DNA of 64,000 nucleotides from Nelumbo lutea (lineage: Eukaryota > Streptophyta > Magnoliopsida > Proteales > Nelumbonaceae), in assembly GCA_022828595.1 (NCBI GenBank), contig JAKGHH010000008.1, positions 4,028,728 to 4,092,727 of the forward strand, written 5' to 3'. A program made the translations under genes and the position numbers. The notes beneath the pieces were generated by a model. The model searched no databases. It worked only from the letters and a program-made list of their open reading frames with translations, and was not told the origin of the DNA. Below are positions 47,538 through 60,178 of the stretch, piece after piece. Within the stretch, counting starts at the first letter, position 1; the number at the start of each line of letters is the position of its first letter.

Positions 47538-48631
47538 TCACCTAGAGCCTGGTTTGATAGGTTCAGATTAGCCCTTGGAAGGTTTGGTTATGTACAGGCC
47601 CAGTTAGATCATATTCATCAAAAGGATGGAGTCCTCTCTGACACTACTAGCAGTATATGTACATGATATTGGTGACAGGAAATGACAGTCATGAGATTGA
47701 GTCTCTCAAGCAGCTCCTTCATCAAGAGTTTGAGGTAAAAGATCTTGGTGCACTACAATATTTTTTGGGTATTGAGGTTGCTAGGTCAAAGCAGGGGATT
47801 TTTATCTCTTAGAGAAAATATGTTCTAGATCTGTTGGCGGAAACTGGAAAGCTGGGTGTTAAGCCGACCGATACACCCATTGAACAAAATCACAAGATTA
47901 GTGCAGAGGGTGGGGACCCTCTTGAGGACAAAGTTATGTTCCAACGGTTGGTTGGAAAGCTTCTATATCTCTATCTCACTCGGCCGGATATCAGCTATGC
48001 AGTTAGTGTTGTCAGCCAGTACATGCACTCCCCTAGAACTTCTCATCTTCTTGTGGCAGAACGAATATTAGCATACTTGAAGAGATGCCCGGGTAGAGGT
48101 ATATTACTCAGGAACAATAATCACATGAGGGTGGAAGTCTATACAGATGCTGATTGGGCTGGAAGTGTTGATGACAGAAGGTCTACCTCTGGATATTGTG
48201 CCCTTGTGGGAGGTAACCTTGTCTCTTGGAGGAGTAAGAAGCAGAGTTTTATTTCCCGTTCCAGTGCTGAAGCGGAATATAGGTCAATGGCTAATGGAGT
48301 GGCTGAAATCTTATGGCTGAGGTCACTACTTGAAGAGTTGGGTATTGACTATGAAAAGCCCTTAATGTTGTATTGTGATAATCAGACAGCTATTAATATA
48401 GCCCACAACCCAGTGCAGCATGACAGAACTAAACATATCGAAGTTGATCGACATTTTGTGCGAGAAAGAGTTATATCACAAGAAGTGTGTCTTCCATACA
48501 CCACATCCAATATGCAGCTCGCGGATATCCTCACCAAGGCTGTACTGAGGAAGAAGTTAGAGACAGACCTATCCAAGTTGGGCATGATAGATATCTACTC
48601 CCAACTTGAGGGGGAGTGTAGAGAACACTGA
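47538..48631 (+). pseudogene. Copia-3 RT C-terminus and RNase H
   Basis: From 47538 to 47830 the frame is lost: the catalytic block reads YVHDI with a following frameshift instead of YVDDI. From 47834 the frame is open to 48631: [72 protein letters not shown] and ADILTKAVLRKKLE are typical of Copia RNase H. The end overlaps the polypurine tract and first bases of the 3' LTR. Confidence 0.9.
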
Positions 48632-48989
48632 TGTGGGTCCCACTGTAGTGGTCCCCACTGTGTTCGTAGGACAACAGTATTTGTTTCAATTATAGTAGTG
48701 TCAGTTTGAGTCAGTTTGCTAATTCAGCTGTTATTTATTTCAGTTTTATTTACTTTCTTTATTATGTAAGTACCAAGGGCAGATGTGTCCTTTCATCATG
48801 TACTAAACATAAACCTATAAATATTAAGAGAGTGGCGGCGGCAGATCTGTCAGAATCTGTCCCTCCTTTCAGCAACTTGTGTTCTCTTGCTTCTCTTCTA
48901 TTCTCTCCCTTTTCTCTCATCTTCTTTTCTGTTTTACAAACCTAAAACCTTTTAGGATTCAAGACTGATTACAGTCTTGATCTTCTACT
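48617..48989 (+). repeat. Copia-3 3' LTR
   Basis: 373 bp. It differs from the 5' LTR by a 10-bp tandem repeat (TCAGTTTGAG) and a few transitions. The TACCT target duplication follows. Confidence 0.94.
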
Positions 48990-51900
48990 TACCTTTAGTT
49001 TGCCAATCTCCAATTTATCACTACCAGTGATGACAATATCATCCACATAGACCACTAATAAAATCTTCCCAGCTTCTGAGTCATAGTTGAACACTGAGTG
49101 ATCAACTTGGCATTGCTTCATTCCAAAACTCTTCACCACTTCGCTGAACTTCCCAAACCAAGCACGTGGAGATTGCTTCAACCAATAAATTGCTTTTTTC
49201 AGCTTGCACACCTTACCACCCTCCCCCTAAGCAACAAACCCAGGTGGTTGCTCCATATATACCTCCTCCACTAGATCACCATGGAGGAAGGCATTCTTTA
49301 TGTCAAGTTGAAGGAGAGGCCAATCATATATAACTGCCAAGGAAATTAGGACACAAACGGAAACAATTTTAGCCACCGGAGAGAATGTCTCCATGTAGTC
49401 CACACCATACAACTGTGAGTAACCTTTAGCAACAAGTCTGGCATTCAGACGCTCCACACTATCATCTGGCAAGTATTTCACAGTATACACCCATTTACAG
49501 CCCACAACATGCTTACCAGGTGGGAGAGTAGTAAGTTCCCATGTTTGAGTATGTTGAAGAGCAGAAAGTTCCTCCTCCATTGCCCGCCGCCATCCAAGTG
49601 AACTAAGAGATTCTTGAACATTGTTAGGTATGGAAATAGAAGACAAAAGTGAGATGTAAGGTAGAAAGACGAGATAATGAAACAAAATTGGAAATGGGAT
49701 GGAGTGTAGAACTACGTTTGCCTTTCTATAAGGCAATGGGTAGGTTAAGATTTGAAGGTTCAGCAATAGGAGCCATGAGAGGATCCGCAGATGAGGTAGA
49801 AGCAGGAGGAGGGGCCGGTGTTGTTCGAAGTTTATACACTTGTCGGATCGGTGGTCGTTCAGTGGTGAAAACATGTAGGGTGAGGACAAGGGTGCTTCAT
49901 GACTGGAGAAGAAGGGGACAGACTCAAAAAAGGTGACATCAGGGCAGACATAGCACTTTCGGGCAATGGGATTATAACACTTGTACCCTTTTTGAGTCCG
50001 AGAGTAGCCGAAGAAGACACATTTAATTGAGCGTGCAACTAGCTTGTCTATTCCAGGACTCAGATTATGAACAAAGCACACACAACCAAAGACACGAGGA
50101 GTTAATGGAAACAGAGATAAAGTGGGAAACAAGATGGAGAAGGGGGACCGACCATGAAGAATAAAAGAGGGCATCCGATTAATGAGAATACATGCAGTGA
50201 GTATAGCATCACTCCAAAACCGTTTAGGAACATTCATGTGGTGAAGCATAGACCGAGCAATTTCAAGAAGATGACGATTCTTCCGTTCAGCCACCCCATT
50301 TTGTTGAGGGGTGAAAGCACACGAGGTCTGATGAATAATGCCATGCTGTTCTAAATACTGTTGAAATGCAGTAAGAAAGTATTCACGACCATTATCTGAA
50401 CGGAGAACTTTGATTGGAACAACAAATTGTGTGCGTATTTCAGCATGGAATTTTTGAAAAATGGAAAATAATTCACTTCTTTCTTTCATTAAGTAAATCC
50501 ATGTCATTCTTGAACAATCATCAATAAAGGAGACAAAATACTTGTACCCATTATAAGACTCTATTTTGATTGGACCCCAAACATCTGAATGAACCAAAGA
50601 AAAAGGACTCAACATACGACTCTGAACTCTTGGACTGAAGAACACATGACAGTGTTTACCAAACTGACGTTACTCACATTGTAAAACTGACAACTGACTC
50701 AATGATGGAACCAACATCTTGAGAACCTTGAGAGATGGATGTCCCAGTCGGCAATGCCATTGTAGAGGAGTAAGGGAAGTCTGAAGTGCAATTGAAGATC
50801 CACCGCCGTCAAGGTAATACAATCCACCGGCTTCATGCCCCCCACCAATCTTCTTCCCCATCTTGAGATCCTGAAAAACACAAGTGGAAGGAAAGAAGGT
50901 AACAGAACAGTTAAGAGCTTTGGTTATTTTACTAACAGACATAAGATTGAATGGAAACTTAGGTACATATAAAACAGATGGTAAGGGGACAGAAGCCAAG
51001 TCAACATTACCAACACCACAGATGGGAGATGAGGACCCATTGGCAAGTGTAACAGTTTGTGATGTGGAGGTTTTAGAAAGAGAAGAGAACACACCTGGAG
51101 ATATGATCTGAGGCTCCAGAGTCAATAATCCATGAAGGAGTTTTAGATGACATGCAAACAATACCTGATTGGGCATATGTGGCAGTGGTATGTTGTGAAG
51201 TAGTTTGAAGGAACCATTCATACTCATCACGCGGAACACTCACCATCTCCCTCCTAGAAGTAGATGTAGATGTGGGAGGTGTTCGGTCTACCAGTTTTTG
51301 TCACTAATAGCAACCTCGCCTGCTACAGCATGATTAGCCCATTTAGAGGGAGGGCCATGTAGGTCATAACAGAAATTCACTGTGTGTCCATCCCTACCAT
51401 AATGAGTACACTTCCTTGTAGAGTTGTTTTTTCCTCTGCCACGGCCTCCCCCTGAGTCACGGCCACCCCGACCAATCATGGAATTGCCACGGCCCCCTCT
51501 GGAATGACCTCCCCCTCTTGTACTATGTCCATCACCTCTAGCTGTCACAAGTGTTGATCTATCATACTGTGTGGGATTCTCTGTCTAACCCAAAGAAATT
51601 CTACGAAGCCTTGAGAATACTTCCTCAAGTGTAGGAAGAGTAGAACCCCCCAATATTTGAGCTCTAACTGGTTCATATTCCAACTTCAGCCCCACTAAAA
51701 ATCTTGTAACATCTAGTTGCTCCCTTTGCTGTTGCTGAACTTGAATATCTGGAGTAAGGGGATGATAGACATTGTGTTTATTCCTTATATTCTTCATGCA
51801 GGCATAGTACTCTTCTAGTGTTTGGTTCCTTGTTGTAAATCAAAGTACTCATGATACAGCTGATATACTCTTGTTGTGTTATCTTGTTCAGAATATAGCT

Positions 51901-52216
51901 TCTTAGCATGCTCCCATATATCCTTAGCTGTATCAAGGAACATGAAGTTGGCACTGATTTTGGGTTCCATACTATTCCACAGCCAAGTCATGATTTGAGC
52001 ATCTTCTTGTTCCCAATCGTCAAACCCTAGAGAGTCAACCGGTGGCTTCTCATATCTTACATGCTTTACTTTCTTCTTTGCCTTGAGAAAAACTTCCACT
52101 GATTTAGCCCATGGAACATAGTTCTCCCCATTTAGCTTAATTGAGGTCATTTGTACCCCTAGGTAGTCGGAGGAAATTACTACACTAGGTTTCTGATCAT
52201 TGTAGCCATCTCCTAT
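48990..52216 (-). pseudogene. Copia-2 gag, protease, integrase and RT N-terminus
   Basis: Minus strand from right to left: gag (52216 to about 51290) starts with ATA where Copia-1 has ATG. It has a frameshift near 51830 and a stop near 51585, and the zinc knuckle reads CTHYGRDGHTVNFC (second Cys replaced by Tyr). The protease DSGASDH is present but out of frame near 51120. Integrase (51239-50670, then 50645 on) keeps [16 protein letters not shown] and [12 protein letters not shown] follows with [20 protein letters not shown] and [20 protein letters not shown], a stop at 49227, then [19 protein letters not shown] (49211-49000) up to the Copia-3 insertion. Confidence 0.92.
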
Positions 52217-52947
52217 TGCTGCTATTGTACTCTTTCACAGTTGTCTCTAACTTTACTTCTCAGCTACAAGCTGATTGATGTTGTTTACAGTTTGATATTT
52301 CAGCACCTATTGCAGCCTCAAAACACCACAGTGGAAGCACACACTTGTTCTTATTCACACTACTGCTGACTTCACACACTTACGTCCCACATAAGCATCA
52401 GTTAACCATTCACTAATCACAAGTAGAGGCCCTCTTACAACCACCCAAGCACCACAACACAGCCAAATCTGCTGCACCCAGTTCAGACTTATTTAACACA
52501 CTTAAGAGGGCATTACATAACCATAAGGAATTCGGCAAGGTCACTGCATTCTACCTTACACCACTCGGCCACTTACAGCAGCCCTAACACCATTCAACAA
52601 CTTACAGCAGCCCTACACCATTTGGCTACTGCACACACAACCCTTCCTAGGGCAAGAATGAACCTAGTTCTCTAGGTTCTACTCAATACTAACAGCTTCT
52701 TGTAGGGTTTCTACCCAGAAATATAAGTAACACTAGAAGAAGAGAGAACCGACCTTCCTTTGAGAATATCAATCAACCATTCACTGCTGAAGTCACTTTC
52801 CTTGTTGAAGAAGGTTATGTGCAGCAGAGAGACAAGCTGTAATGTTTCTGACCTAGGGCAAACCATTTCTCTCCATCGGCTGACCAGAAACGAAGGTGAA
52901 GAGTCACGAACAATGCTGAGGTGCTTTACCAACTGACGTAGGTCAGG

Positions 52948-52965
52948 AGCATGGCTCTGATACCA
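52948..52965 (-). promoter_or_regulatory. Copia-2 primer-binding site
   Basis: Minus-strand TGGTATCAGAGCCATGCT follows the 5' LTR and is complementary to initiator tRNA-Met. Confidence 0.9.
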
Positions 52966-53233
52966 TGTTTCGACTGCTGCTACAGTAGTCCGAACAGGAA
53001 GAAGAAGAAGAAGAAGAAGAAGAAGAAGAAGAGAAGAAGGGTCAGTCGAAAATCTGATGGTTAACCCATCCAGTCGACCCCCTTAATCTATATTAGATTA
53101 TAATAATGATTACAAAGACAGAAATGCCCTTACTTAAGTGTGGGGCAGAGTAACTCTAATAACATTGCCATATAAGCAAGTTACTTAATAAACAGAAGAA
53201 GACTAAACTACCCCTATTTGGCACATCTTAACA
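52966..53233 (-). repeat. Copia-2 5' LTR
   Basis: 268 bp, homologous to the 42089-42349 LTR with about eight substitutions and a longer (AAG)n tract. The target duplication AAGTT follows at 53234-53238. Confidence 0.94.
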
Positions 53234-53238
53234 AAGTT

Positions 53239-53676
53239 AATAGAGAGGAAGGAGGTTATGGTGGCTTATTCTGGGCTTCAGCGTATGTGAGGCCAAGGCT
53301 CGCAACATCTCTGGATTGAACGCCCGAATAATCTCCGCACCATGCAATATGGCAGAAGTGCCAATGCAGGATGATGTCCAGATGAGTCTAGAAAATAAGA
53401 AAGATGACAAGGCAGAATGAACAATAAAGAAATGGCCAACTTGAAAAAAGTGTTAGCATATACAAGCAACGACAGCTTACAGGATCGCAGTCCTTGATGA
53501 AACCACACTAGGCGGTGCGAGCTTCTAATAATGCATCTGCAATGACAAGGTTGAAATTGGTTTAGAGATATTTATTCATCCGTGCAAGTACAAAATCAAC
53601 ATTTTACGAGAGAATCATATGCTACCATAGCAAAAGATTGAAGATTGAGTATGGGTTGGCAGGGTCATTACCTAGA
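53239..53676 (-). repeat. Array unit 5, right portion
   Basis: Continuation of the interrupted unit. It includes the RPN1 relic starting ALALLPYCM (minus strand, around 53370) and the upstream pseudo-exon near 53540-53480. Confidence 0.93.
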
Positions 53677-55286
53677 GCAGCGGATCCCAAAGGAGAAGAA
53701 AAAGAGATACCAACCTCGCCGCTACCGTAGCCCTACATCCATTTTATTCTTGAAAGAGCTGTCAACGAGGCAGGTCGGCTTGACGGGCCAGATCAGACGG
53801 AGCCAATTATAAAGTTTCTGGTTCCATGTTTTACCAGAACTGATAATTGGTTTGGTTCTTGTTCCCACACCCAAAACAGGTTATTTTATTAGGCATCTTT
53901 GGAACTTCGTACATCTTCTTATAATCATTATCATACCAAAAGTTTAAAGCGTCAAATATGATATAAACATACATAGGGGTGTTCAGCATTCTATCATATA
54001 AACAATATATAAATTTTCTATCAATTTTATTTACTTTATAATATCAAGTTTTATATTTCTGTTAACTTTTAAATAGAAAAAAACGGTTTAATGTTTAACC
54101 GGTTCAGTTTGTATCCTATGTGATTGAATAAACTAAGTTTTACGTTAAGAGGGATGGTTTTGGGTCTCCATATTTGTCCCGGTTAAGGATCGGTTTGGGA
54201 GTGCTTTGACATAGATCAAACCCGAACCCATCCGTTGATAGCCCTCTCACCAATAGCAGCCAATTTCCATTCGAGCCTCCACATAAAGCGAGATGAGGAG
54301 AGATACAATCAGTCACTAATCAAATGGAACGAAAAGAAAACGCAAGTTCATTGAACATGGACTTGTCTTATACTCACATCATTATCAAGAGCCAGAAGTA
54401 ATGATAAGTCACCTGATTGGACAAGTCCTTCCGCAAAGTAGCAACACCGCGAGCAATCCTAAAGTGCACATATAACACAATCGAATTAGTAACCCACACA
54501 ACCACAAGAGAACAATGAATGTAGCGAGAAGTGAGATGCTTACAACGAAGAGCGGATTGGATTTTTCGTAGTAATGCCGTAAGAGGTTGCGTAGCAGTCC
54601 CGCAATTCCTGCATTCCAGGTCCCGGAACACATCAGAACCATGGAGGTTATTGCAACCACCACAACAGGAAAACAATGTCTCCAAAAATTATAAAAGCTT
54701 GGGTTGGTGGCATATTATAGCATGGAAATACCTGTGCCACTTCCGAATCCGTTGTCATATCTGAGCCCCGTTTGCGCGCCCACGACGATCACCTGTCAAT
54801 AACATTGAGTCAGAAATGGGTGGGGAAGGAAAAATCCAAGAAGTGAAGAGAGAGAGGAAGGAGGTTATGGTGGCTCATTCTGGAATCCAGCGTATGAGAG
54901 GCCATGGCTCTCATCATCTCTGGATCAAAAGATTGAATCATATCTGCCAGATGCAATAAAGCAGAAGTCCCAATGCCTGAAGATGTCCAGATGAGTTTAG
55001 AAAAACAAGAAAGGTTATAAGGGCATCATCGACAATAAAGAAATTGCAAATTTGAAAAAAGTGTTAGCATATACAAGCAACGGCGACTTACAGGATCGCA
55101 GTCGTTGCTGAAACCACACTAGGCGGCGCGAGCTGCTAATAACGCACCTGCAATGACAAGTTCGAAATTGGTTTATAGATATTTATTCATCTGTGCTAGT
55201 ACAAAATCAACATCGTACGAGAGAATCATATGCTACCATAGAAAAAGATTGAAGATTCAGTTTGGGTTGAAGGGTCATTACCTAGA
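53677..55286 (-). repeat. Array unit 6, transition unit
   Basis: 1,610 bp. Its left part resembles units 4-5 (CGCTACCGTAGCCCT after the marker). Its RPN1 part (54374-54685) matches the units at 57634-57945 and 60896-61207, so it is a recombinant junction between subfamilies. Confidence 0.85.
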
Positions 55287-56916
55287 GCAGCGGATCCCAA
55301 AGGAGAAGAAAAGAGATACCAACCTTGCTGCAGCCGTAGCCCTTCATCCATTGTATTCCTGAAAGGAATGTCAACGATTCGGGTCTGCATGAGGGGCCTG
55401 AGCAGACCAAGCCAATTATAAAGGTTCTGGTTCCATGTTTATACCAGAATTGATAATTGGTTCGGTTGTTGTTCCCACACTCCAAAACCGGTTCATACCC
55501 AAATCCATTTATTTTGTTAGGCATCTTTAGAATATCCTACATTATCTTATAATCATTATCATACCATAAGTTTAAAGAGTCAAATATGATAAATACAAAC
55601 ATAGGGGTGTTCAACATTCTAAAATATAAACAATATAAAATTTTTTAATCAATTTTATTAAATTTATACTATCAAATTTTAAATTCTTTGTTAACGTTTA
55701 AATAGAAAAAAACGGTTTTAATTTTAATTTTTTCGGCTTTTATCCCATGCGGTTGTTTAAACTAACTTTTAAGTTAACAGTGACGGTTTTGGGAATACGA
55801 ATATGTCCCGGTTTGGAATCGGTTCGGGAGTGCTTTGACCTACATCAGACCCGAACCACACCCGTTGACAGCCCACTCTCCATTAGCAGCCAACTTCCAT
55901 TTGAGCCACCACATGAAGCGAGAGGAGGAGAGATACAATCATTCAGCAATCAAACGGATCAAAAAGAAAACGCAAGTTCATTGAACATGGAGTTATCTTA
56001 TACTCACATCGTTATCGAAAGCAGGAAGGAATGGAAAGTCACGTGATCGGACAAGTCCTTCCCCAAAGTAGCAGTCCCGTGAGCAACCCTAAAGTGCACA
56101 TATAACACAATTGAATTAGTAACCCACACAACCACAAGAGAACACTGAATGTAGCGAGAAGTGAGATGCTCACAACGAAGAGCGGATTGGATTTTTCGTA
56201 GTAATGCCGTAAGAGGTTGCGTAGCACTCCCGCAATTCCTGCATTCCTGGTCCCTAAACACATCAGAACCATGGAGGTTATTGCAACCACCACAACAGGA
56301 AAACAATGTCTCCAAAAATGATAAAAGCTTGGGTTGCTGGCATATTATAGCATGGAAATACCTGTGCCACTTCCGAATCCGTTGTCAAATCTGAGCCCCG
56401 TTTGCACTCCCACGACGATCACCTGTCAATAACATTCAGTCAGAAATGGGTGGGGAAGGAAAAGTCCAAGAAGTGAAGAGAGAGAGGAAGGAGGTTATGG
56501 TGGCTCATTCTGGGCTCCAGCGTATGATAGGCAACGGCTCGCCTCATCTCTGGATCGGAAGCTTGAATCATATCTGCTGAATGCAATAAAGCAGAAGTCC
56601 CAAAGCCTGAAGATGTCCAGAAGAGTTTAGAAAAAAAAAAAAGGTTACAAGGGCAGCATCGACAATAAAGAAATTGCAAATTTGGAAAAAGTGTTAGCAT
56701 ATACAAGCAACGGCGACTTACAGGATCGCAGTCGTTGCTGAAACCACACTAGGCGGCGCGAGCTGCTAATAACGCACCTGCAATGACAAGTTCGAAATTG
56801 GTTTATAGATATTTATTCATCTGTGCTAGTACAAAATCAACATCGTACGAGAGAATCATATGCTACAATAGCAAAAGATTGAAGATTGAGTTTGGGTTGA
56901 AGGGTCATTACATAGA
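55287..56916 (-). repeat. Array unit 7 (first A-marker unit of the dimer series)
   Basis: 1,630 bp. The marker GCAGCGGATCCC is followed by CTTGCTGCAGCCGTAGCCCTTC. The RPN1 exon reads LGTRNAGIAGVLRNLLRHYY. Confidence 0.9.
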
Positions 56917-58550
56917 GCAGGGGATCCCAAAGGAGAAGAAAAGAGATACCAACCTTGCGGCAGTCGTAGTCCTTCATCCATTGTATTCTGCAAAGGGCTG
57001 TCAACGATTCGGGTCTGCAGGAGGGGCCTGAGCAGACCAAGCCAATTATCAAGGTTCTGGTTCCATGTTTATACCAGAATTGATAATTGGTTCGGTTGTT
57101 GTTCCCACACCCCAAAACCAGTTCATACCCAAATCCGTTTATTTTTTTTGGCATCTTTAGAATTTCCTAAATTATCTAATAATCATTATCATACCAAAAG
57201 TTTAAAGCGTCAAATATGATAAATACATACATAGGGGTGTTCAGCATTCTAACATATAAACAATTTATAAATTTTCTATCAATTTTATTTACTTTATAAT
57301 ATCAAGTTTTATATTCTCTGTTAACTTTTAAATAGAAAAAAACGGTTTTAAGTTTAATTTGTTCGTCTTTTCTCCAATGTGATTGTTTAAACAAACTTTT
57401 ACGTTAACAGTGACGGTTTTGGGTATAAGTATATGTCCCGGTTAGGGATCGGTTCGGGAGTGCTTCGACCTAGATCTGACCCGAACCCCACCCGTTGACA
57501 GCCCTCTCTCCAATAGCAGCCAACTTCCATTCGAGCCACCACATAAAGCAAGATGAGGAGAGATACAATCAGTCACTAATCAAATGGAACGAAAAGAAAA
57601 CGCAAGTTCATTGAACATGGACTTGTCTTATACTCACATCATTATCAAGAGCCGGAAGTAATGATAAGTCACCTGATTGGACAAGTCCTTCCGCAAAGTA
57701 GCAACACCGCGAGCAATCCTAAAGTGCACATATAACACAATCGAATTAATAACCCACACAACCACAAGAGAACAATGAATGTAGCGAGAAGTGAGATGCT
57801 TACAACGAAGAGCGGATTGGATTTTTCGTAGTAATGCCGTAAGAGGTTGCGTAGCAGTCCCGCAATTCCTGCATTCCAGGTCCCGGAACACATCAGAACC
57901 ATGGAGGTTATTGCAACCACCACAACAGGAAAACAATGTCTCCAAAAATTATAAAAGCTTGGGTTGGTGGCATATTATAGCATGGAAATACCTGTGCCAC
58001 TTCCGAATCCGTTGTCATATCTGAGCCCCGTTTGCGCTCCCACGACGATCACCTGTCAATAACATTGAGTCAGAAATGGGTGGGGAAGGAAAAATCCAAG
58101 AAGTGAAGAGAGAGAGGAAGGAGGTTATGGTGGCTCATTCTGGAATCCAGCGTATGAGAGGCCATGGCTCTCTCTCATCATCTCTGGATCAAAAGATTGA
58201 ATCATATCTGCCAGATGCAATAAAGCAGAAGTCCCAATGCCTGAAGATGTCCAGATGAGTTTAGAAAAACAAGAAAGGTTATAAGGGCATCATCGACAAT
58301 AAATAAATTGCAAATTTGAAAAAAGTGTTAGCATATACAAGCAACGGCGACTTACAGGATCGCAGTCGTTGCTGAAACCACACTAGGCGGCGAGAGCTGC
58401 TAATAACGCACCTGCAATGACAAGTTCGAAATTGGTTTATAGATATTTATTCATCTGTGCTAGTACAAAATCAACATCGTACGAGAGAATCATATGCTAC
58501 CATAGAAAAAGATTGAAGATTGAGTTTGGGTTGAAGGGTCATTACCTAGA
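56917..58550 (-). repeat. Array unit 8 (B-marker)
   Basis: 1,634 bp. The marker is changed to GCAGGGGATCCC, followed by CTTGCGGCAGTCGTAGTCCTTC. The RPN1 exon reads SGTWNAGIAGLLRNLLRHYY. Confidence 0.9.
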
Positions 58551-60178
58551 GCAGCGGATCCCAAAGGAGAAGAAAAGAGATACCAACCTTGCTGCAGCCG
58601 TAGCCCTTCATCCATTGTATTCCTGAAAGGACTGTCAACGATTCGGGTCTGCATGAGGGGCCTGAGCAGACCAAGCCAATTATAAAGGTTCCGGTTGCAT
58701 GTTTAAACCAGAGTTGATAATTGGTTCGGTTGTTGTTCCCACACTCCAAAACCGGTTCATACCCAAATCCATTTATTTTGTTAGGCATCTTTAGAATATC
58801 CTACATTATCTTATAATCATTATCATACCATAAGTTTAAAGAGTCAAATATGATAAATACAAACATAGGGGTGTTCAACATTCTAAAATATAAACAATAT
58901 AAAATTTTTTAATCAATTTTATTAAATTTATATTATCAAATTTTAAATTCTTTGTTAACGTTTAAATAGAAAAAAACGGTTTTAATTTTAATTTTTTCGG
59001 CTTTTATCCCATGCGGTTGTTTAAACTAACTTTTAAGTTAACAGTGACGGTTTTGGGAATACGAATATGTCCCGGTTTGGAATCGGTTCGGGAGTGCTTT
59101 GACCTACATCAGACCCGAACCACACCCGTTGACAGCCCACTCTCCAATAGCAGCCAACTTCCATTCGAGCCACCACATGAAGCGAGATGAGGAGAGATAC
59201 AATCAGTCAGTAATCAAACGGATCAAAAAGAAAACGCAAGTTCATTGAACATGGTGTTGTCTTATACTCACATCGTTATCAAAAGCCGGAAGGAATGGAA
59301 AGTCACGTGATCGGACAAGTCCTTCCCCAAAGTAGCAGCCCCGTGAGCAACCCTAAAGTGCACATATAACACAATTGAATTAGTAACCCACACAACCACA
59401 AGAGAACACTGAATGTAGCGAGAAGTGAGCTGCTCACAACGAAGAGCGGATTGGATTTTTCCTAGTAATGCCGTAAGAGGTTGTGTAGCACTCCCGCAAT
59501 TCCTGCATTCCTGGTCCCTAAACACATCAGAACAATGGAGGTTATTGCAACCACCACAACAGGAAAACAATGTCTCCAAAAATGATAAAAGCTTGGGTTG
59601 CTGGCATATTATAGCATGGAAATACCTGTGCCACTTCCGAATCCGTTGTCAAATCTGAGCCCCGTTTGCACTCCCACGACGATCACCTGTCAATAACATT
59701 CAGTCAGAAATGGGTGGGGAAGGAAAAGTCCAAGAAGTGAAGAGAGAGAGGAAGGAGGTTATGGTGGCTCATTCTGGGCTCCAGCCTATGAGAGGCCACG
59801 GCTCGCATCATCTCTGGATCGGAAGCTTGAATCAAATCTGCTGAATGCAACAAAGCAGAAGTCCCAAAGCCTGAAGATGTCCAGAAGAGTTTAGAAAAAA
59901 AAAAGGTTAGAAGGGCAGCATCAACAATAAAGAAATTGCAAATTTCAAAAATGTGTTAGCATATACAAGCAACGGCGACTAACAGGATCGCAGTCGTTGC
60001 TGAAACCACACTAGGCGGCGCGAGCTGCTAATAAAGCACCTCCAATGACAAGTTCGAAATTGGTTAATAGATATTTATTCATCTGTGCTAGTACAAAATC
60101 AACATCGTACGAGAGAATCATATGCTACAATAGCAAAAGATTGAAGATTGAGTTTGGGTTGAAGGGTCATTACCTAGA
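58551..60178 (-). repeat. Array unit 9 (A-marker)
   Basis: 1,628 bp and nearly identical to unit 7. It is the only full unit in which the otherwise open RPN1 exon (near 59560-59440) has a stop (TAC to TAG). Confidence 0.9.

Larger units (their letters stand above)
43253..48989 (+). mobile_element. Copia-3: plus-strand Copia retrotransposon nested in Copia-2
   Basis: LTRs 43253-43615 and 48617-48989 start TGTAGAGAACACTG and end TTCTACT. A 5-bp target duplication TACCT (43248-43252, 48990-48994) sits inside the Copia-2 RT. The primer site TGGTATCAGAGCC starts at 43616, and TTGAGGGGGAG precedes the 3' LTR. The LTRs differ by about seven substitutions and a 10-bp tandem duplication in the 3' copy, about 2% by eye, younger than its host element as nesting demands. 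Confidence 0.96.
42089..53233 (-). mobile_element. Copia-2: minus-strand Copia retrotransposon, holding Copia-3
   Basis: The outer element has LTRs 42089-42349 and 52966-53233 with TG...CA ends and a perfect AAGTT target duplication. The primer site TGGTATCAGAGCC (minus strand, 52965 downwards) and a GGGGGGGAG polypurine tract (minus strand, about 42360-42350) fix orientation. Without the nested element it is about 5.4 kb. Its proteins closely resemble Copia-1, but the LTRs are unrelated in sequence. The LTRs differ by about eight substitutions plus (AAG)n length, roughly 3% by eye. Confidence 0.96.

Noticed and set aside
49649..49936. Plus-strand open frame inside Copia-2
   Set aside because: It is a shadow of the minus-strand linker between integrase and RT.
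54374..54685. Cys-rich frame starting METLFSCCGGCNN as a zinc-finger or secreted cysteine-rich peptide
   Set aside because: The cysteines arise from an alternative frame of the RPN1 exon region and its intron. The RPN1 frame explains conservation better.
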